NCBI GenBank assembly: GCA_011389655.1
Contig: JAABTX010000004.1
Span: forward strand, 1-64,000
Length of the DNA stretch: 64,000 nt
Source: Thioalkalivibrio sp.
GTDB taxonomy: Bacteria; Pseudomonadota; Gammaproteobacteria; Ectothiorhodospirales; Ectothiorhodospiraceae
Direction: 5' to 3'
Part shown: one piece after another, positions 9,625 through 18,502 of the stretch
Layout of the letters: each line of letters begins with the position of its first letter
How positions within the stretch are numbered: position 1 is the stretch's first letter
Made by a program: the position numbers and the translations under genes
Notes under the pieces: generated by a model
Databases searched by the model: none
What the model was told of the DNA's origin: nothing
The model's input: only the letters and a program-made list of their open reading frames with translations

Positions 9625-10138
9625 GGGTCGGGCATCTCCTGGGAGGTCCTTGCGGTCGGGGGGCCGGGGGTCCTCGCTTCGGTTCGCCTCCGGTCCGGAC
9701 CGATCCGCGGCTGTCTGCGACTGACCCTGGCGGGCCATGCGGAATCGCCAAACTGGCGCTCGCGCTCCGTAGGATACCGATTTTGCCTTGGAAATGGGGT
9801 TGTTCGGAATTGCCGGTACGGCTATGCGCCGGTCATTTGCAGGTCGTCCCGGGGCACGGTCCCCGTTGCACTGCGTGTGGGTCCCAAAACGCGCTTCAAG
9901 GCCGTCTGACGGTCCAAAAAAACCGGCATCAAGTGACCGTTTCTCATGGAGTTGGCTTGGTTCGACCCCGGAAGAGACCCGTAGGGGGATGGATAGAGGT
10001 GGACGGATTGGTCTAGTCTGGTGGGTGAGGGCAGACCGCGAGGCCGGGATGTGGAACGCAGGCATCGCTCCTCCAGGCCGGTCTGCAAGAGCCCACTGGC
10101 ACAGGGAGATCTCACGTTCCGACGAGGGAGCGACCCCC
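9625..10138. other. Divergent intergenic region between trpB2 and hsp20
   Basis: These 514 bases carry no gene I can support; open frames here are extensions of trpB2 or hsp20. It must hold the promoters of both divergent units. I looked for a sigma-32 heat-shock promoter ahead of hsp20 and saw only weak candidates near 9957-9985. Confidence 0.6.
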
Positions 10139-10504
10139 ATGGAACACGAACTGATTCGCCTCACCCGTCGCCTGATGTTGTCTCGGCGGGATCGGCTCCT
10201 GCCGCCACGCTGGCTTCCACCGGCGGATCTCTACAGGACTCCGGATGGCTGGTTGCTGAAGCTCGAGATGGCGGGTGTGGCGCCCGAGTCCATCCAGGTG
10301 CAGGTCTTCGGCCGTTCGATCGCCATACGGGGCGAGCGGCGCGACGGCCTGCGGATCGCGGGGCACGCCTGCTATTCCATGGAGATCGCCTACTGTGCGT
10401 TTGAGCGCACCTTTGAGTTGCCGATCGATCTCGACCGCGCCGCTGTTGCCAGCGAGTACGACCTCGGGATGCTCGTGGTGACGATAACGCCGGAGGCCAG
10501 ATAG
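10139..10504 (+). CDS. Hsp20/alpha-crystallin family small heat-shock protein
   Basis: The product is 121 residues. The alpha-crystallin domain runs from about residue 28 to the end ([49 protein letters not shown]). It binds unfolding proteins and prevents aggregation. The N-terminal arm is short and the C-terminal IxI extension is absent or minimal, so the oligomer may be small. GAGGGAG lies about ten bases before the ATG at 10139; the much longer upstream frame is not needed. It ends two bases before the lon start, so the two are almost certainly one transcript coupling chaperone and protease. Confidence 0.9.
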   Translation: MEHELIRLTRRLMLSRRDRLLPPRWLPPADLYRTPDGWLLKLEMAGVAPESIQVQVFGRSIAIRGERRDGLRIAGHACYSMEIAYCAFERTFELPIDLDRAAVASEYDLGMLVVTITPEAR

Positions 10505-10506
10505 CC

Positions 10507-12885
10507 GTGAACAAGGAGACCGAACCCCAAGTCTACGTCCTTCCCGTTCTTCCGCTGCGCAGGACGGTCCTGTTTCCGATGCTGGCGGGCCCCTTCGCCG
10601 CAGGCCGCAAGGCCTCCATCGAAGCGCTCGAGGCCGCCTCGAACTCTGAGGACAAGACGCTGATCACGGCGACGCAGAAGGACGCCAGCATCGAAAATCC
10701 GGATATCGACGATCTGCATCGCTTTGCCACCCGGGGGGCGGTGAGGCGCCTGGCCCGCTCCGAGGAAACGCTCGAAGTGATCATCGAGGGGCTGGAGCGG
10801 GTCCGCATCCAGGATGTGGAGCGGGAGGACGGGCGCCTGATCGCGCATGCAATTCCCGCCCCGGTCGTGTTGGAGCCCGGTCCGGAGGGTGAGGCCCTGA
10901 AGCGGGAACTGGTCAGCCGGATCAGGGAATTCCAGACCCTGGTGCCGCAGCTGGGCCAGCTGAACATCGACGAGCTGCTGGATCGGATCCGTGATCCGAT
11001 GCATCTGGTGTACCTGCTTGCCGCGCTGCTCGAACTGGACTTCGAAAAGTCCCAGCAACTCCTCGATGCCTCGGAACAGAACCAGGCGATGAAGCTCCTG
11101 CTCGAATACATGCGCAAGGAGTACGAGGTCGTGAAACTGCGTCGCGAGATCGCCGGCGAGGCCGAGTCCGAGGCTGGCCGCGAGCAGCGCAAGTACATGC
11201 TGCGCCAGCAGCTGAAGGCGATCCAGAAGGAGCTCGGCGAGGGCGAGGGCGGCGGCACGGTCACGCAGGAACTTCAGGAACGGCTGGAGCAGGCCGAATT
11301 GCCGGATCCGGTGCGCGAAGAGGCGGAACGGGAACTAGGCCGGCTCGAGGGGGTACCGTCGGCCTCCCCGGAGCACGGAGTGATCCGCAACCGGCTGGAG
11401 CTCATCATCGAACTGCCCTGGGCGCGGCGCACCGAGGACAACCTGGACCTGGCCCGCGCGCGACAGATCCTTGACGAGGACCACTACGACCTCGACGAGA
11501 TCAAGGAGCGCATTCTCGAGCAACTCGCGGTGCTGCGTCTGAATCCCGAGGCAAAGGCGCCGATTCTGTGCTTCGTGGGTCCGCCTGGTGTGGGCAAGAC
11601 CTCCCTCGGGCAATCCATCGCACGTTCCCTCGGCCGGGAGTTCGAGCGGTTCAGCCTCGGTGGCCTTCGGGACGAGGCCGAGCTGCGCGGCCATCGGCGG
11701 ACCTACGTGGGTGCGATGCCCGGCCGGATCATCCAGGCCATGCGTCGAGCCGGCAGCGCGAATCCGCTGCTGATGCTGGATGAGATCGACAAGCTTGGCC
11801 ACGATTTTCGGGGCGATCCCGCCTCGGCGCTGCTGGAGATCCTCGATCCGGCCCAGAACTACGAGTTCCGGGACAATTATCTGGACCTGCCCTTCGACCT
11901 CTCCCGGGTGCTGTTCATCACCACCGCCAACACGCTGGAGACCATCCCGGGGCCGCTCCTGGACCGCATGGAGGTCCTGCAGCTGTCCGGCTACAGTGAC
12001 GAGGAAAAGCTGGAGATCGCGCGTCGATACATCCTCGAGCGCCAGCGCAAGCAGGCGGGCCTCGACCGGGAGCAGTTCACGGTGCCGGACGCGACCATCC
12101 TTCGGGTGATCCGTCATTACACGCGCGAGGCGGGCGTGCGCGAGCTGGAACGCCGGATCGGCCGCCTGGCCCGCAAGGTCGCGCTGCGCATCGCCGAGGA
12201 GCGCGAGGTCCCCGAGACCATCTCCCCCGAAGTCCTCGAGGAACTGCTGGGCCGCGAGCGCTTCAGGCCCGAACAGGCCCGCAAGGAGATGCCACCCGGC
12301 GTGGCCACCGGTCTGGCCTGGACCCCGACCGGGGGTGATGTGCTGTATGTGGAGGCGATCCTGTTGCCGGAAGAGGGCAAGCTCACCCTCACAGGGCAGC
12401 TCGGGGAGGTGATGAAGGAATCGGCCCAGGCCGCCCAGAACTGGGTCCTGTCACACGCGGGCCGCCTGAACATCACGCATCCGCGTGCCGGTCTGCACAT
12501 CCACGTGCCGGCAGGCGCCATCCCGAAGGACGGTCCTTCCGCCGGTGTCACCATGGCCACGGCCGTCGCTTCCGTCTACAGCGGTCGCTCCGTGCGCAGC
12601 GACACTGCGATGACCGGGGAAATCACGCTTTCCGGTCTGGTGCTGCCGGTCGGCGGCGTGAAGGAGAAGATCCTCGCGGCGCGACGCGCTGGCTTGCGCG
12701 GGGTGATTCTGCCCCGCGGAAACGAGAAGGATCTGGATGACGTGCCGGACTCCGTGCGCGAGGAGATGGAATTCACGCTGGCGGACCGGATCGACGATGT
12801 GCTGCGCGCCGCGATTCCCGGACTGCTTCCTGAAGATGAATCCGCCGAGGCCACCGAATCCTCCGGGCAAGAATCGGGGGCGTAA
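10507..12885 (+). CDS. lon: Lon ATP-dependent protease
   Basis: The product is 792 residues, full length for a LonA protease, which degrades misfolded and regulatory proteins in the cytoplasm. The N-terminal substrate-recognition domain occupies about residues 1-205 (VYVLPVLPLRRTVLFP), followed by a helical region and the AAA+ module with Walker A GPPGVGKTS (358-366) and Walker B LLMLDEIDK. The C-terminal protease domain has catalytic S678 in KDGPSAGVTM and K721 in GGVKEK. It starts at a GTG two bases after the hsp20 stop. It could be a second, stress-linked lon copy; a clpX-lon-hupB context is not seen here. Confidence 0.97.
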   Translation: MNKETEPQVYVLPVLPLRRTVLFPMLAGPFAAGRKASIEALEAASNSEDKTLITATQKDASIENPDIDDLHRFATRGAVRRLARSEETLEVIIEGLERVRIQDVEREDGRLIAHAIPAPVVLEPGPEGEALKRELVSRIREFQTLVPQLGQLNIDELLDRIRDPMHLVYLLAALLELDFEKSQQLLDASEQNQAMKLLLEYMRKEYEVVKLRREIAGEAESEAGREQRKYMLRQQLKAIQKELGEGEGGGTVTQELQERLEQAELPDPVREEAERELGRLEGVPSASPEHGVIRNRLELIIELPWARRTEDNLDLARARQILDEDHYDLDEIKERILEQLAVLRLNPEAKAPILCFVGPPGVGKTSLGQSIARSLGREFERFSLGGLRDEAELRGHRRTYVGAMPGRIIQAMRRAGSANPLLMLDEIDKLGHDFRGDPASALLEILDPAQNYEFRDNYLDLPFDLSRVLFITTANTLETIPGPLLDRMEVLQLSGYSDEEKLEIARRYILERQRKQAGLDREQFTVPDATILRVIRHYTREAGVRELERRIGRLARKVALRIAEEREVPETISPEVLEELLGRERFRPEQARKEMPPGVATGLAWTPTGGDVLYVEAILLPEEGKLTLTGQLGEVMKESAQAAQNWVLSHAGRLNITHPRAGLHIHVPAGAIPKDGPSAGVTMATAVASVYSGRSVRSDTAMTGEITLSGLVLPVGGVKEKILAARRAGLRGVILPRGNEKDLDDVPDSVREEMEFTLADRIDDVLRAAIPGLLPEDESAEATESSGQESGA

Positions 12886-12934
12886 CCGGCCGCCCACGAC
12901 CCTTCTGTCCCGGGACAATACGGAGATCGAGAGA

Positions 12935-13561
12935 ATGCAGACTCCTCTGGAACTGAATTTCCACAACGTTGACCGTTCCGATTGGAGCGAGAACCTGATC
13001 CGCGAGCGCGTTGCCAGGCTCGAGCGTTACTCGGACGAGATCGTCTCCTGTCACGTGATCGTTTCCCGGCCACACACGCACCAGCACAAGGGAAACCCGA
13101 TGAAGGTGACGATCGAGGTCCGGCTGCCACAAAACCGTCGGCTCGTGGTCAACGAGGAGCCGGTCATGGTCGAGCAGCAGAGCAAGCTTTCGGTGGTGAT
13201 CAACTCGGCCTTCGACGCGATGCAGCGGCGGCTGAGCAAGACGGGTGAGCATCATCGGCGCGACGCCCTGACGCCGTCCGAGGAGGAAAACCGGGCGCTG
13301 GTGGTGCGCCTGTTCGCGGAAGAAGGCTACGGATTCCTGCGCACGATGAACGGACGCGAGTTCTACTTCCACGAACACGCCGTTCTGAACCACGACTTTC
13401 CCCGGCTGGCAGTGGGGACCGAGGTCCGGTTCGAACCGTCGATGGGCGAGCAGGGCCCGCAGGCCAGCACGGTGCGCATCGTCAACAAGCCCGGCGAACG
13501 CGAATCCGACGCAACCGCGCACCGCCCAGACGTCCCACCGGACTGGCGCAGCCAGCCCTGA
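12935..13561 (+). CDS. Ribosome hibernation factor-like (HPF/RaiA) domain fused to a cold-shock domain
   Basis: The product is 208 residues. Residues 1-105 resemble the HPF/RaiA (sigma-54 modulation) fold, which binds the ribosomal decoding centre and silences ribosomes. Residues 120-185 form a cold-shock nucleic-acid-binding domain with RNP-like motifs GYGFL (131-135) and EFYFHEHAV (142-150). The tail is disordered. The ATG at 12935 has GGAGATCGAGAG upstream. It follows hsp20-lon by 50 bases on the same strand, which suggests a stress role in translation and proteostasis. The two-domain form is known in proteobacteria but less common than HPF alone. Confidence 0.85.
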   Translation: MQTPLELNFHNVDRSDWSENLIRERVARLERYSDEIVSCHVIVSRPHTHQHKGNPMKVTIEVRLPQNRRLVVNEEPVMVEQQSKLSVVINSAFDAMQRRLSKTGEHHRRDALTPSEEENRALVVRLFAEEGYGFLRTMNGREFYFHEHAVLNHDFPRLAVGTEVRFEPSMGEQGPQASTVRIVNKPGERESDATAHRPDVPPDWRSQP

Positions 13562-13765
13562 ACCCGCGTGCGGGGTCGGACCAGGCCAACTCCCTGATTC
13601 CTGTGGCAACGGGCCGCGGATTGCCGGCTGCGGACGGCCCTGGACGGCCATTTTTGGGGTGGAAAACGGCCAGGCAGACCGGCATCCCCGGCACTTCGGC
13701 CGTAACCGGACAACGGTGGGCTGCGGTCGGGGCAGGCGTGAATCCTGAGGCGTGGAGGAAAGAGG

Positions 13766-13969
13766 ATGCCATACGTGAATATCAGGGTGACCCGCGAGGG
13801 CGTCACGCCGGAGCAGAAGAGGCAGCTGATCGAGGGCGCGACACGTCTGCTGGTGGATGTACTGGGGAAGAACCCGGCGACCACGGTCGTGGTGATCGAC
13901 GAGGTCGAGATGGAGAACTGGGGGGTCGGCGGCATCCCGGTGGACGAGCGGCGCCGCAACAGGCCGTAG
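13766..13969 (+). CDS. 4-oxalocrotonate tautomerase-family protein
   Basis: The product is 67 residues, the standard size. The initiator Met is followed by Pro (MPYVNIRVTREGVTPEQK), and Pro1 after Met removal is the catalytic base of this superfamily. The rest (VVVIDEVEMENWGVGG) fits the small tautomerase fold. The substrate is unknown. GAGGAAAGAGG precedes the ATG. Its TAG stop is the first triplet of the inverted repeat at 13967-14040, so that element's insertion or growth may have set the C-terminus. Confidence 0.9.
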   Translation: MPYVNIRVTREGVTPEQKRQLIEGATRLLVDVLGKNPATTVVVIDEVEMENWGVGGIPVDERRRNRP

Positions 13970-14040
13970 TGGGCCAGGCGGAAGGTTGGGTAACCATCTG
14001 GCGCAGCGATCCGATACCGAACCTTCCGCCTGGCCCACTA
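13967..14040. repeat. Dispersed inverted-repeat element, copy 2 (complete palindrome)
   Basis: Two perfect 21-base arms (13967-13987 and 14020-14040, each beginning TAGTGGGCCAGGCGGAAG when read inward) surround a 32-base loop. The left arm begins with the stop codon of the tautomerase, and the right arm on the minus strand begins with the stop codon of the sugar dehydrogenase. The element sits between two convergent genes and could also act as a bidirectional terminator or mRNA-stabilising hairpin. Single arms recur at 1-32 and 20046-20076. Confidence 0.9.
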
Positions 14041-15141
14041 CTCCACCGGCGTGACGCGTAGCACCCGTCCGTCGGGTCTGTCGGTCAGCAGATAGAGCGA
14101 ACCGTCCGGCGCGGTCTGCACGTCGCGCAGTCGCTCGCCAACCTCCTCGAAGAGCCGCTCCTCGCCGCTCACGCCCGTGCCGTCGAGTGGCAGGCGGAGG
14201 ACCTCCCGCTGCACCAGCGAGCTGACCAGCAGGCTGTTGCGCCATTCCGGAAAGAGATCACCGCGGTACAGGGTCATGCCCGAGGGCGCAATGGCGGGTG
14301 TCCAGTGACGCACGGGGTCGCGCATGCCGGGCAGCGAGGTGTGAGGAGTGACGCGGGCCCCCGAGTAGTCGATGCCATGACTGACGACGGGCCACCCGTA
14401 GTTTGCGCCGGGCTCGATGATGTTGAGTTCGTCCCCGCCACGCGGTCCATGTTCGTGCGACCACAGCGTACCCGTCTGGTCATCGTGGACGAGGCCCTGC
14501 ACGTTGCGGTGCCCGTAGCTGAAGATCTCCGGCCGTGCGTCAGGATGATCCACGAACGGGTTGTCAGCGGGCACCTGTCCGTTGCGGTGCAGGCGCACGA
14601 TGCTCCCCGTGTGGCTTCCGAGGCGTTGTGCTTCCTCACGGTCGTCGAAGGCGTCCCCGAGTCCGAGCACCAGCGTTCCGTCCGGCAGCAGGGCCATGCG
14701 CCCACCGAAGTGCACCGGGTTGTCGCGACGGGGGCTCGCCTCGAACAGGACCTCGACATCGCGGAGATCCAGACCGTCCAGCCGGCCCCGCACCAGGCGC
14801 GTCGTATTCGAGTCGGAGGTACCGTGTGCCTGGGAGAGATAGATCAGTCCGTTCTCCACGAACTCCGGGTCCGGAAGCACCGCGAACAGACCGCCCTGGC
14901 TGCGCACGAAGGAATCCGGCACTCCTGCCACCGGGTTCTCCAGGAGGCGCCCGTCCTCTATCACGCGCAACCTGCCGGCGCGTTCGGTAACCAGCATGCG
15001 ACCGTCCGGCAGAAAGGCGATCGACCAGGGATGCTCGAGACCGGAGGCGACTGTCTCGATCCGGTACTCGACCGCCTGGCTGGTACCGGTACAAGCGCAT
15101 AGCGCGAGCAGCAGGGCGCGGAACAGGGCACGTGGAAGCAT
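14038..15141 (-). CDS. PQQ-dependent aldose-type sugar dehydrogenase (YliI/Asd-like)
   Basis: The product is 367 residues. It has a signal peptide (LPRALFRALLLALCACTGTSQA), so it acts in the periplasm. The mature protein is a six-bladed beta-propeller of the soluble glucose/aldose sugar dehydrogenase family: GLEHPWSIAFLPDGRMLVTER, RSQGGLFAVLPDPEF, YGHRNVQGL, HGPRGGDELN and PGANYGWPV are family blocks, including the His and Arg region that holds PQQ. It would oxidise sugars and pass electrons to a periplasmic acceptor. No PQQ biosynthesis gene is in the window. The ATG at 15141 suits the signal peptide better than the one at 15186. Its stop codon lies in the repeat at 13967-14040. Confidence 0.92.
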   Translation of the reverse strand: MLPRALFRALLLALCACTGTSQAVEYRIETVASGLEHPWSIAFLPDGRMLVTERAGRLRVIEDGRLLENPVAGVPDSFVRSQGGLFAVLPDPEFVENGLIYLSQAHGTSDSNTTRLVRGRLDGLDLRDVEVLFEASPRRDNPVHFGGRMALLPDGTLVLGLGDAFDDREEAQRLGSHTGSIVRLHRNGQVPADNPFVDHPDARPEIFSYGHRNVQGLVHDDQTGTLWSHEHGPRGGDELNIIEPGANYGWPVVSHGIDYSGARVTPHTSLPGMRDPVRHWTPAIAPSGMTLYRGDLFPEWRNSLLVSSLVQREVLRLPLDGTGVSGEERLFEEVGERLRDVQTAPDGSLYLLTDRPDGRVLRVTPVE

Positions 15142-15227
15142 CGCGGGATGATTTCGATGGGCGCGGCTGCAAGAATAGCAAAGCATCCGGTCATGGCGCC
15201 GGAGCGGCCTACCGGAGTTCGATTGCG

Positions 15228-15668
15228 ATGCGAAAACTGAGAACGGCGGTTGCCTGGTTCGCAGCGGTGCTGGTGACGGCCGCCGCGGGAAGCGTGATCC
15301 AGACCCAGTTCAACCTGGCGATGATCCGGCGGCTCGGTGCGCCTGTCTCCCTCACGGACCGGCTGGAGACCACCCTGCATGACCTCGCCGGCTTCGCCCC
15401 GACCTACGCGCTGCTGGTCGCTGCGGGATTCCTGATCGCCCTGCCGGTCAGCGGCCTGCTGGCCCGGTCCTGGCCTGCTGGACGCATGGTGCTGCACGCG
15501 CTCGCCGGCGGAACCGCAATCGTCGGGGCGCTGCTGGTGATGAATGCGCTGCTGCCCGTGACGACGATTGGCGCCGCCCGCTTTCCGTCGGGCATCGCGA
15601 GCCTCGCTCTGTCCGGGATGCTGGGGGGGCTGCTGTTCGCTTTCTGGACACGGCCGCGGACCGACTGA
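15228..15668 (+). CDS. Four-span inner-membrane protein, function unknown
   Basis: The product is 146 residues. Hydrophobic segments near residues 6-27, 55-80, 88-108 and 120-140 suggest four membrane spans. The segment between spans 1 and 2 (QTQFNLAMIRRLG) is probably periplasmic. GGAG precedes the ATG by 11 bases. It is divergent from the sugar dehydrogenase and lies 40 bases before the glycosyltransferase gene, so it may belong to that operon. I do not recognise a family. Confidence 0.75.
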   Translation: MRKLRTAVAWFAAVLVTAAAGSVIQTQFNLAMIRRLGAPVSLTDRLETTLHDLAGFAPTYALLVAAGFLIALPVSGLLARSWPAGRMVLHALAGGTAIVGALLVMNALLPVTTIGAARFPSGIASLALSGMLGGLLFAFWTRPRTD

Positions 15669-15708
15669 CCCGTCACTGGCGACTGCATTTCGGAGACGAC
15701 GGCACGCT

Positions 15709-16797
15709 ATGAACGGATCGCGGCCAGTGCGCATCAGCTTCTTCGTGTCGTCCCATGGCTTTGGACATGCCTCACGGGCCTGTGCGGTGATGCAGTCTCT
15801 CCGGCGGCAGCAGCCGGACCTGTCGCTGCGCGTGTATACCCGAACGCCGGAGTGGTTCTTCCGCGATTCGGTGGGAAGACTTGACTACCGGGCCTGGCAG
15901 ACGGACATCGGGCTGGTGCAGCGCTCCCCGCTGCGCGAGGACGTGCCGGCGACACTGGCTGAACTTGCTGCCTTCATGCCCTTCCGTCCCGGCGTGGTGG
16001 ATCGGCTCGCGGCAGAGATCGCGGACCAGGACCTTGTGGTGTGCGACGTGTCACCCCTTGGCCTGCGTGCCGCGGCGGCCGCCGGCGTGGAGTCGGTGCT
16101 GATCGAGAACTTTACCTGGGACTGGATCTACCGCGCGTACATGGACGCACATCCCGGGCTCGCTCCCTTCATCGACTACGTTGAGGCGGTCAACCGCACC
16201 GCCGGGCTGAGGATCCAGGCCGAGCCGGTCTGTCAGCCGGTGCCGGACGCGGTCATCGCAGGGCCGATCGCGCGTGGATTGCATGAGGGTCGCGTGGCCG
16301 TGCGTGAACGGCTGGAGATCGACCCCGAGACCCCGCTGGTGCTCGTGAGCATGGGCGGAGTGCCCGCTGAGTATCCGTTCCTGGGCCGGCTTCCGGACCG
16401 GGACGACTGCGTGCTGCTGCTTCCCGGTGCGGCCACGGAGAGGCGCCGGGACGGGGCATTGCTGATGCTGCCAGAGCGCTCCGGCTTCCATCATCCGGAC
16501 CTCGTGAACGCCTGCGACGCGCTGGTGTGCAAGGCCGGATACAGCACCCTGGCGGAGGCCTACCAGGCGGGCGTGCCATTGGCCTGGTTCCCGCGCGAGC
16601 GGTTTCCGGAGTCCCCGGTGCTGGATGCCTTCATTGTGCGCGAGATGTCCGGTATCCGGCTGCGTCCCTCCGACTGGGATGACGGCACGTGGATCGAGCG
16701 GCTCCCGGAGCTGCTGTCCCTGGGGCGACGTCCACCCGCGGTGGCCCCCGGTGGCGATCAGGTGGCGAACCTGCTGCTGCAGAGGCTGCATCGCTGA
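15709..16797 (+). CDS. GT28/MurG-like glycosyltransferase
   Basis: The product is 362 residues with a GT-B fold. The N-terminal half starts ISFFVSSHGFGHASRACAV, a glycine-rich motif shared by MurG-like and UGT-like transferases. The C-terminal half has the nucleotide-sugar-binding pattern (VLVSMGG near 205, and DALVCKAGYSTLAEAYQAGVP near 270-290, with the conserved Gly-Tyr-Ser/Thr and Glu). The donor and acceptor are unknown. It is followed by the CarS-metallophosphoesterase fusion 117 bases downstream on the same strand, so a membrane glycolipid substrate is possible; that is inference. Confidence 0.83.
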   Translation: MNGSRPVRISFFVSSHGFGHASRACAVMQSLRRQQPDLSLRVYTRTPEWFFRDSVGRLDYRAWQTDIGLVQRSPLREDVPATLAELAAFMPFRPGVVDRLAAEIADQDLVVCDVSPLGLRAAAAAGVESVLIENFTWDWIYRAYMDAHPGLAPFIDYVEAVNRTAGLRIQAEPVCQPVPDAVIAGPIARGLHEGRVAVRERLEIDPETPLVLVSMGGVPAEYPFLGRLPDRDDCVLLLPGAATERRRDGALLMLPERSGFHHPDLVNACDALVCKAGYSTLAEAYQAGVPLAWFPRERFPESPVLDAFIVREMSGIRLRPSDWDDGTWIERLPELLSLGRRPPAVAPGGDQVANLLLQRLHR

Positions 16798-16914
16798 AGC
16801 CGGCCGGGCGCCACCCGGTTTGCGGTTTCCGGATTCCGTCCCCATGCGCCGCAGGGCCGGATGGCCGACCGAAAGCAGTCTATACTGCCGGTTCGCCAAC
16901 GTTGTGACGCGGCT

Positions 16915-18360
16915 ATGCCTATCGTTGAACTGGTCCTCTTCCTGGTCTGGGTCAACTTTGTTCCGTTCCTGATCCACGTGCTCCTGGGGGACCGCGCCGC
17001 TGCGCCGCTGGACGGGGGCCTTCGCTGGCGTGACGGCCGGGACCTTCTGGGGCCGAACAAGACCTGGCGCGGTGTCGTGGCCGGGGTTCTCGCGGGCGCC
17101 GCCGCCGGCCCCCTGGTCGGTGTGGGCTGGCAGATCGGGGCCCTTGCCGCCCTGCTGGCGATGGTGGGTGACCTTCTCACGAGCTTCGTGAAGCGCCGCC
17201 TGGACCGTGAAAGCGGCGCGGCGATGTTCGGGCTGGATCAGGGTCTCGAGACTCTCCTTCCCGCGCTGCTGCTGGCCCCCGCGATGGGTCTGGGCTTGCT
17301 GGAGGTCGCGATCGCGCTGCTGGCCGCCATACCCCTGATGCACCTGGGCTCCCGTTACTGGCATCAACTGCTGGCGCGGCCACCGAGCGACAACTATCCC
17401 CGGGTGGTGCGTTCCACCACGCGCCTGCGGGAATGGCGGGCCTGCCATGTGCCCCTGGCGTACTGGCAGCGATGGCTGAATTTCGAGAACTACTTCTACT
17501 ATCGCGTGCTGATGACCGGTGTCTTCAAGGCCGCGGGATGGTACGACCGTGGAACGGAGAACGTGCTGGCCGTATGCGTTCGAACGCATGCGGTGGAATT
17601 CGAGGACCTTCCTCCGGCCTTCGACGGGTACCGCGTCCTGCTGTTGACGGATCTGCACCTGGACGGGCTCCCGGGCCTCACCGATGCGCTCGTGGCCCAT
17701 GTCGCCGAGCATCCGGTGGACCTCTGCCTCGTGGGCGGGGACATCCGCATGGAGATGTACGGACCGATGGCTCCGGCCCTGCGCGAGCTGCGCCATCTGC
17801 TGGGGCACGTGCAGGCCACCGACGGGATCTACGGCGTGCTCGGCAACCACGATTGCATCGAGATGCTGCCGGAATTCGAGGCAGCCGGGATCAGCATGCT
17901 GATCAACGATGCACAGGCCATCCGGCGCGGAGGCGAGGACCTGTGGCTGGTCGGCGTCGACGACCCGCACTACTACAAGTGCCACGATCTCGAGCTCGCC
18001 TTTCGCTCGGTGCCGCCAGAGGCCTTCAAGCTGTTCCTCGCGCACTCTCCCGAGGTGTTCCGCGAGGCGGCCGACAAGGGCGCCCATCTCTATCTCTGCG
18101 GCCACACCCACGGGGGACAGATCTGTCTCCCGGTGATCGGGCCGGTATTCACCCACAGCCGCGCACCGCGATACACCGCCGCAGGCCCCTGGAAGTATGG
18201 GAACATGCTCGGCTACACCAGCTCCGGTGCCGGTGCCTCGGGGATTCCCCTGCGCTTCAACTGTCAGGGGGAAATCTCGCTGATCGAACTGCGCCGCACG
18301 CCCGCCGCCCGCGCTGAGGCAGAGATGAAGCCTCGCGTGCAGGTCGGTGAGCGGGCATGA
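16915..18360 (+). CDS. Fusion: CDP-archaeol-synthase-like membrane domain + metallophosphoesterase
   Basis: The product is 481 residues. Residues 1-155 form a multi-span CarS/CdsA-type CTP-transferase domain: LLGPNKTWRG (44-53), then GDLLTSFVKRRLDRESG (85-101) and LDQGLETL (107-114), which match the signature acidic and basic residues of CDP-archaeol synthase. Residues about 235-455 form a calcineurin-like phosphoesterase with a complete metal site: TDLHLD (245-250), GGD (274-276), GNHD (310-313), AHS (376-378) and GHTHGGQ (396-402). The two enzymes could activate and then hydrolyse a lipid phosphate or CDP-lipid at the membrane. Each domain is recognisable; the linkage is the oddity. The ATG at 16915 begins the first membrane span. 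Confidence 0.85.
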   Translation: MPIVELVLFLVWVNFVPFLIHVLLGDRAAAPLDGGLRWRDGRDLLGPNKTWRGVVAGVLAGAAAGPLVGVGWQIGALAALLAMVGDLLTSFVKRRLDRESGAAMFGLDQGLETLLPALLLAPAMGLGLLEVAIALLAAIPLMHLGSRYWHQLLARPPSDNYPRVVRSTTRLREWRACHVPLAYWQRWLNFENYFYYRVLMTGVFKAAGWYDRGTENVLAVCVRTHAVEFEDLPPAFDGYRVLLLTDLHLDGLPGLTDALVAHVAEHPVDLCLVGGDIRMEMYGPMAPALRELRHLLGHVQATDGIYGVLGNHDCIEMLPEFEAAGISMLINDAQAIRRGGEDLWLVGVDDPHYYKCHDLELAFRSVPPEAFKLFLAHSPEVFREAADKGAHLYLCGHTHGGQICLPVIGPVFTHSRAPRYTAAGPWKYGNMLGYTSSGAGASGIPLRFNCQGEISLIELRRTPAARAEAEMKPRVQVGERA

Positions 18361-18502
18361 TCTGCGGACCGGCGGTCTCCGCATTCCGGGCACCGACCGG
18401 AACCCGGCCAGCGCGGGGCGCGACCCGGCTCGCAGGAGGAATGCCGCGACGCTGGTGCGCGTCAAGAGGACGCATGGCCACTCATTTCCGGAGGATAATT
18501 CG

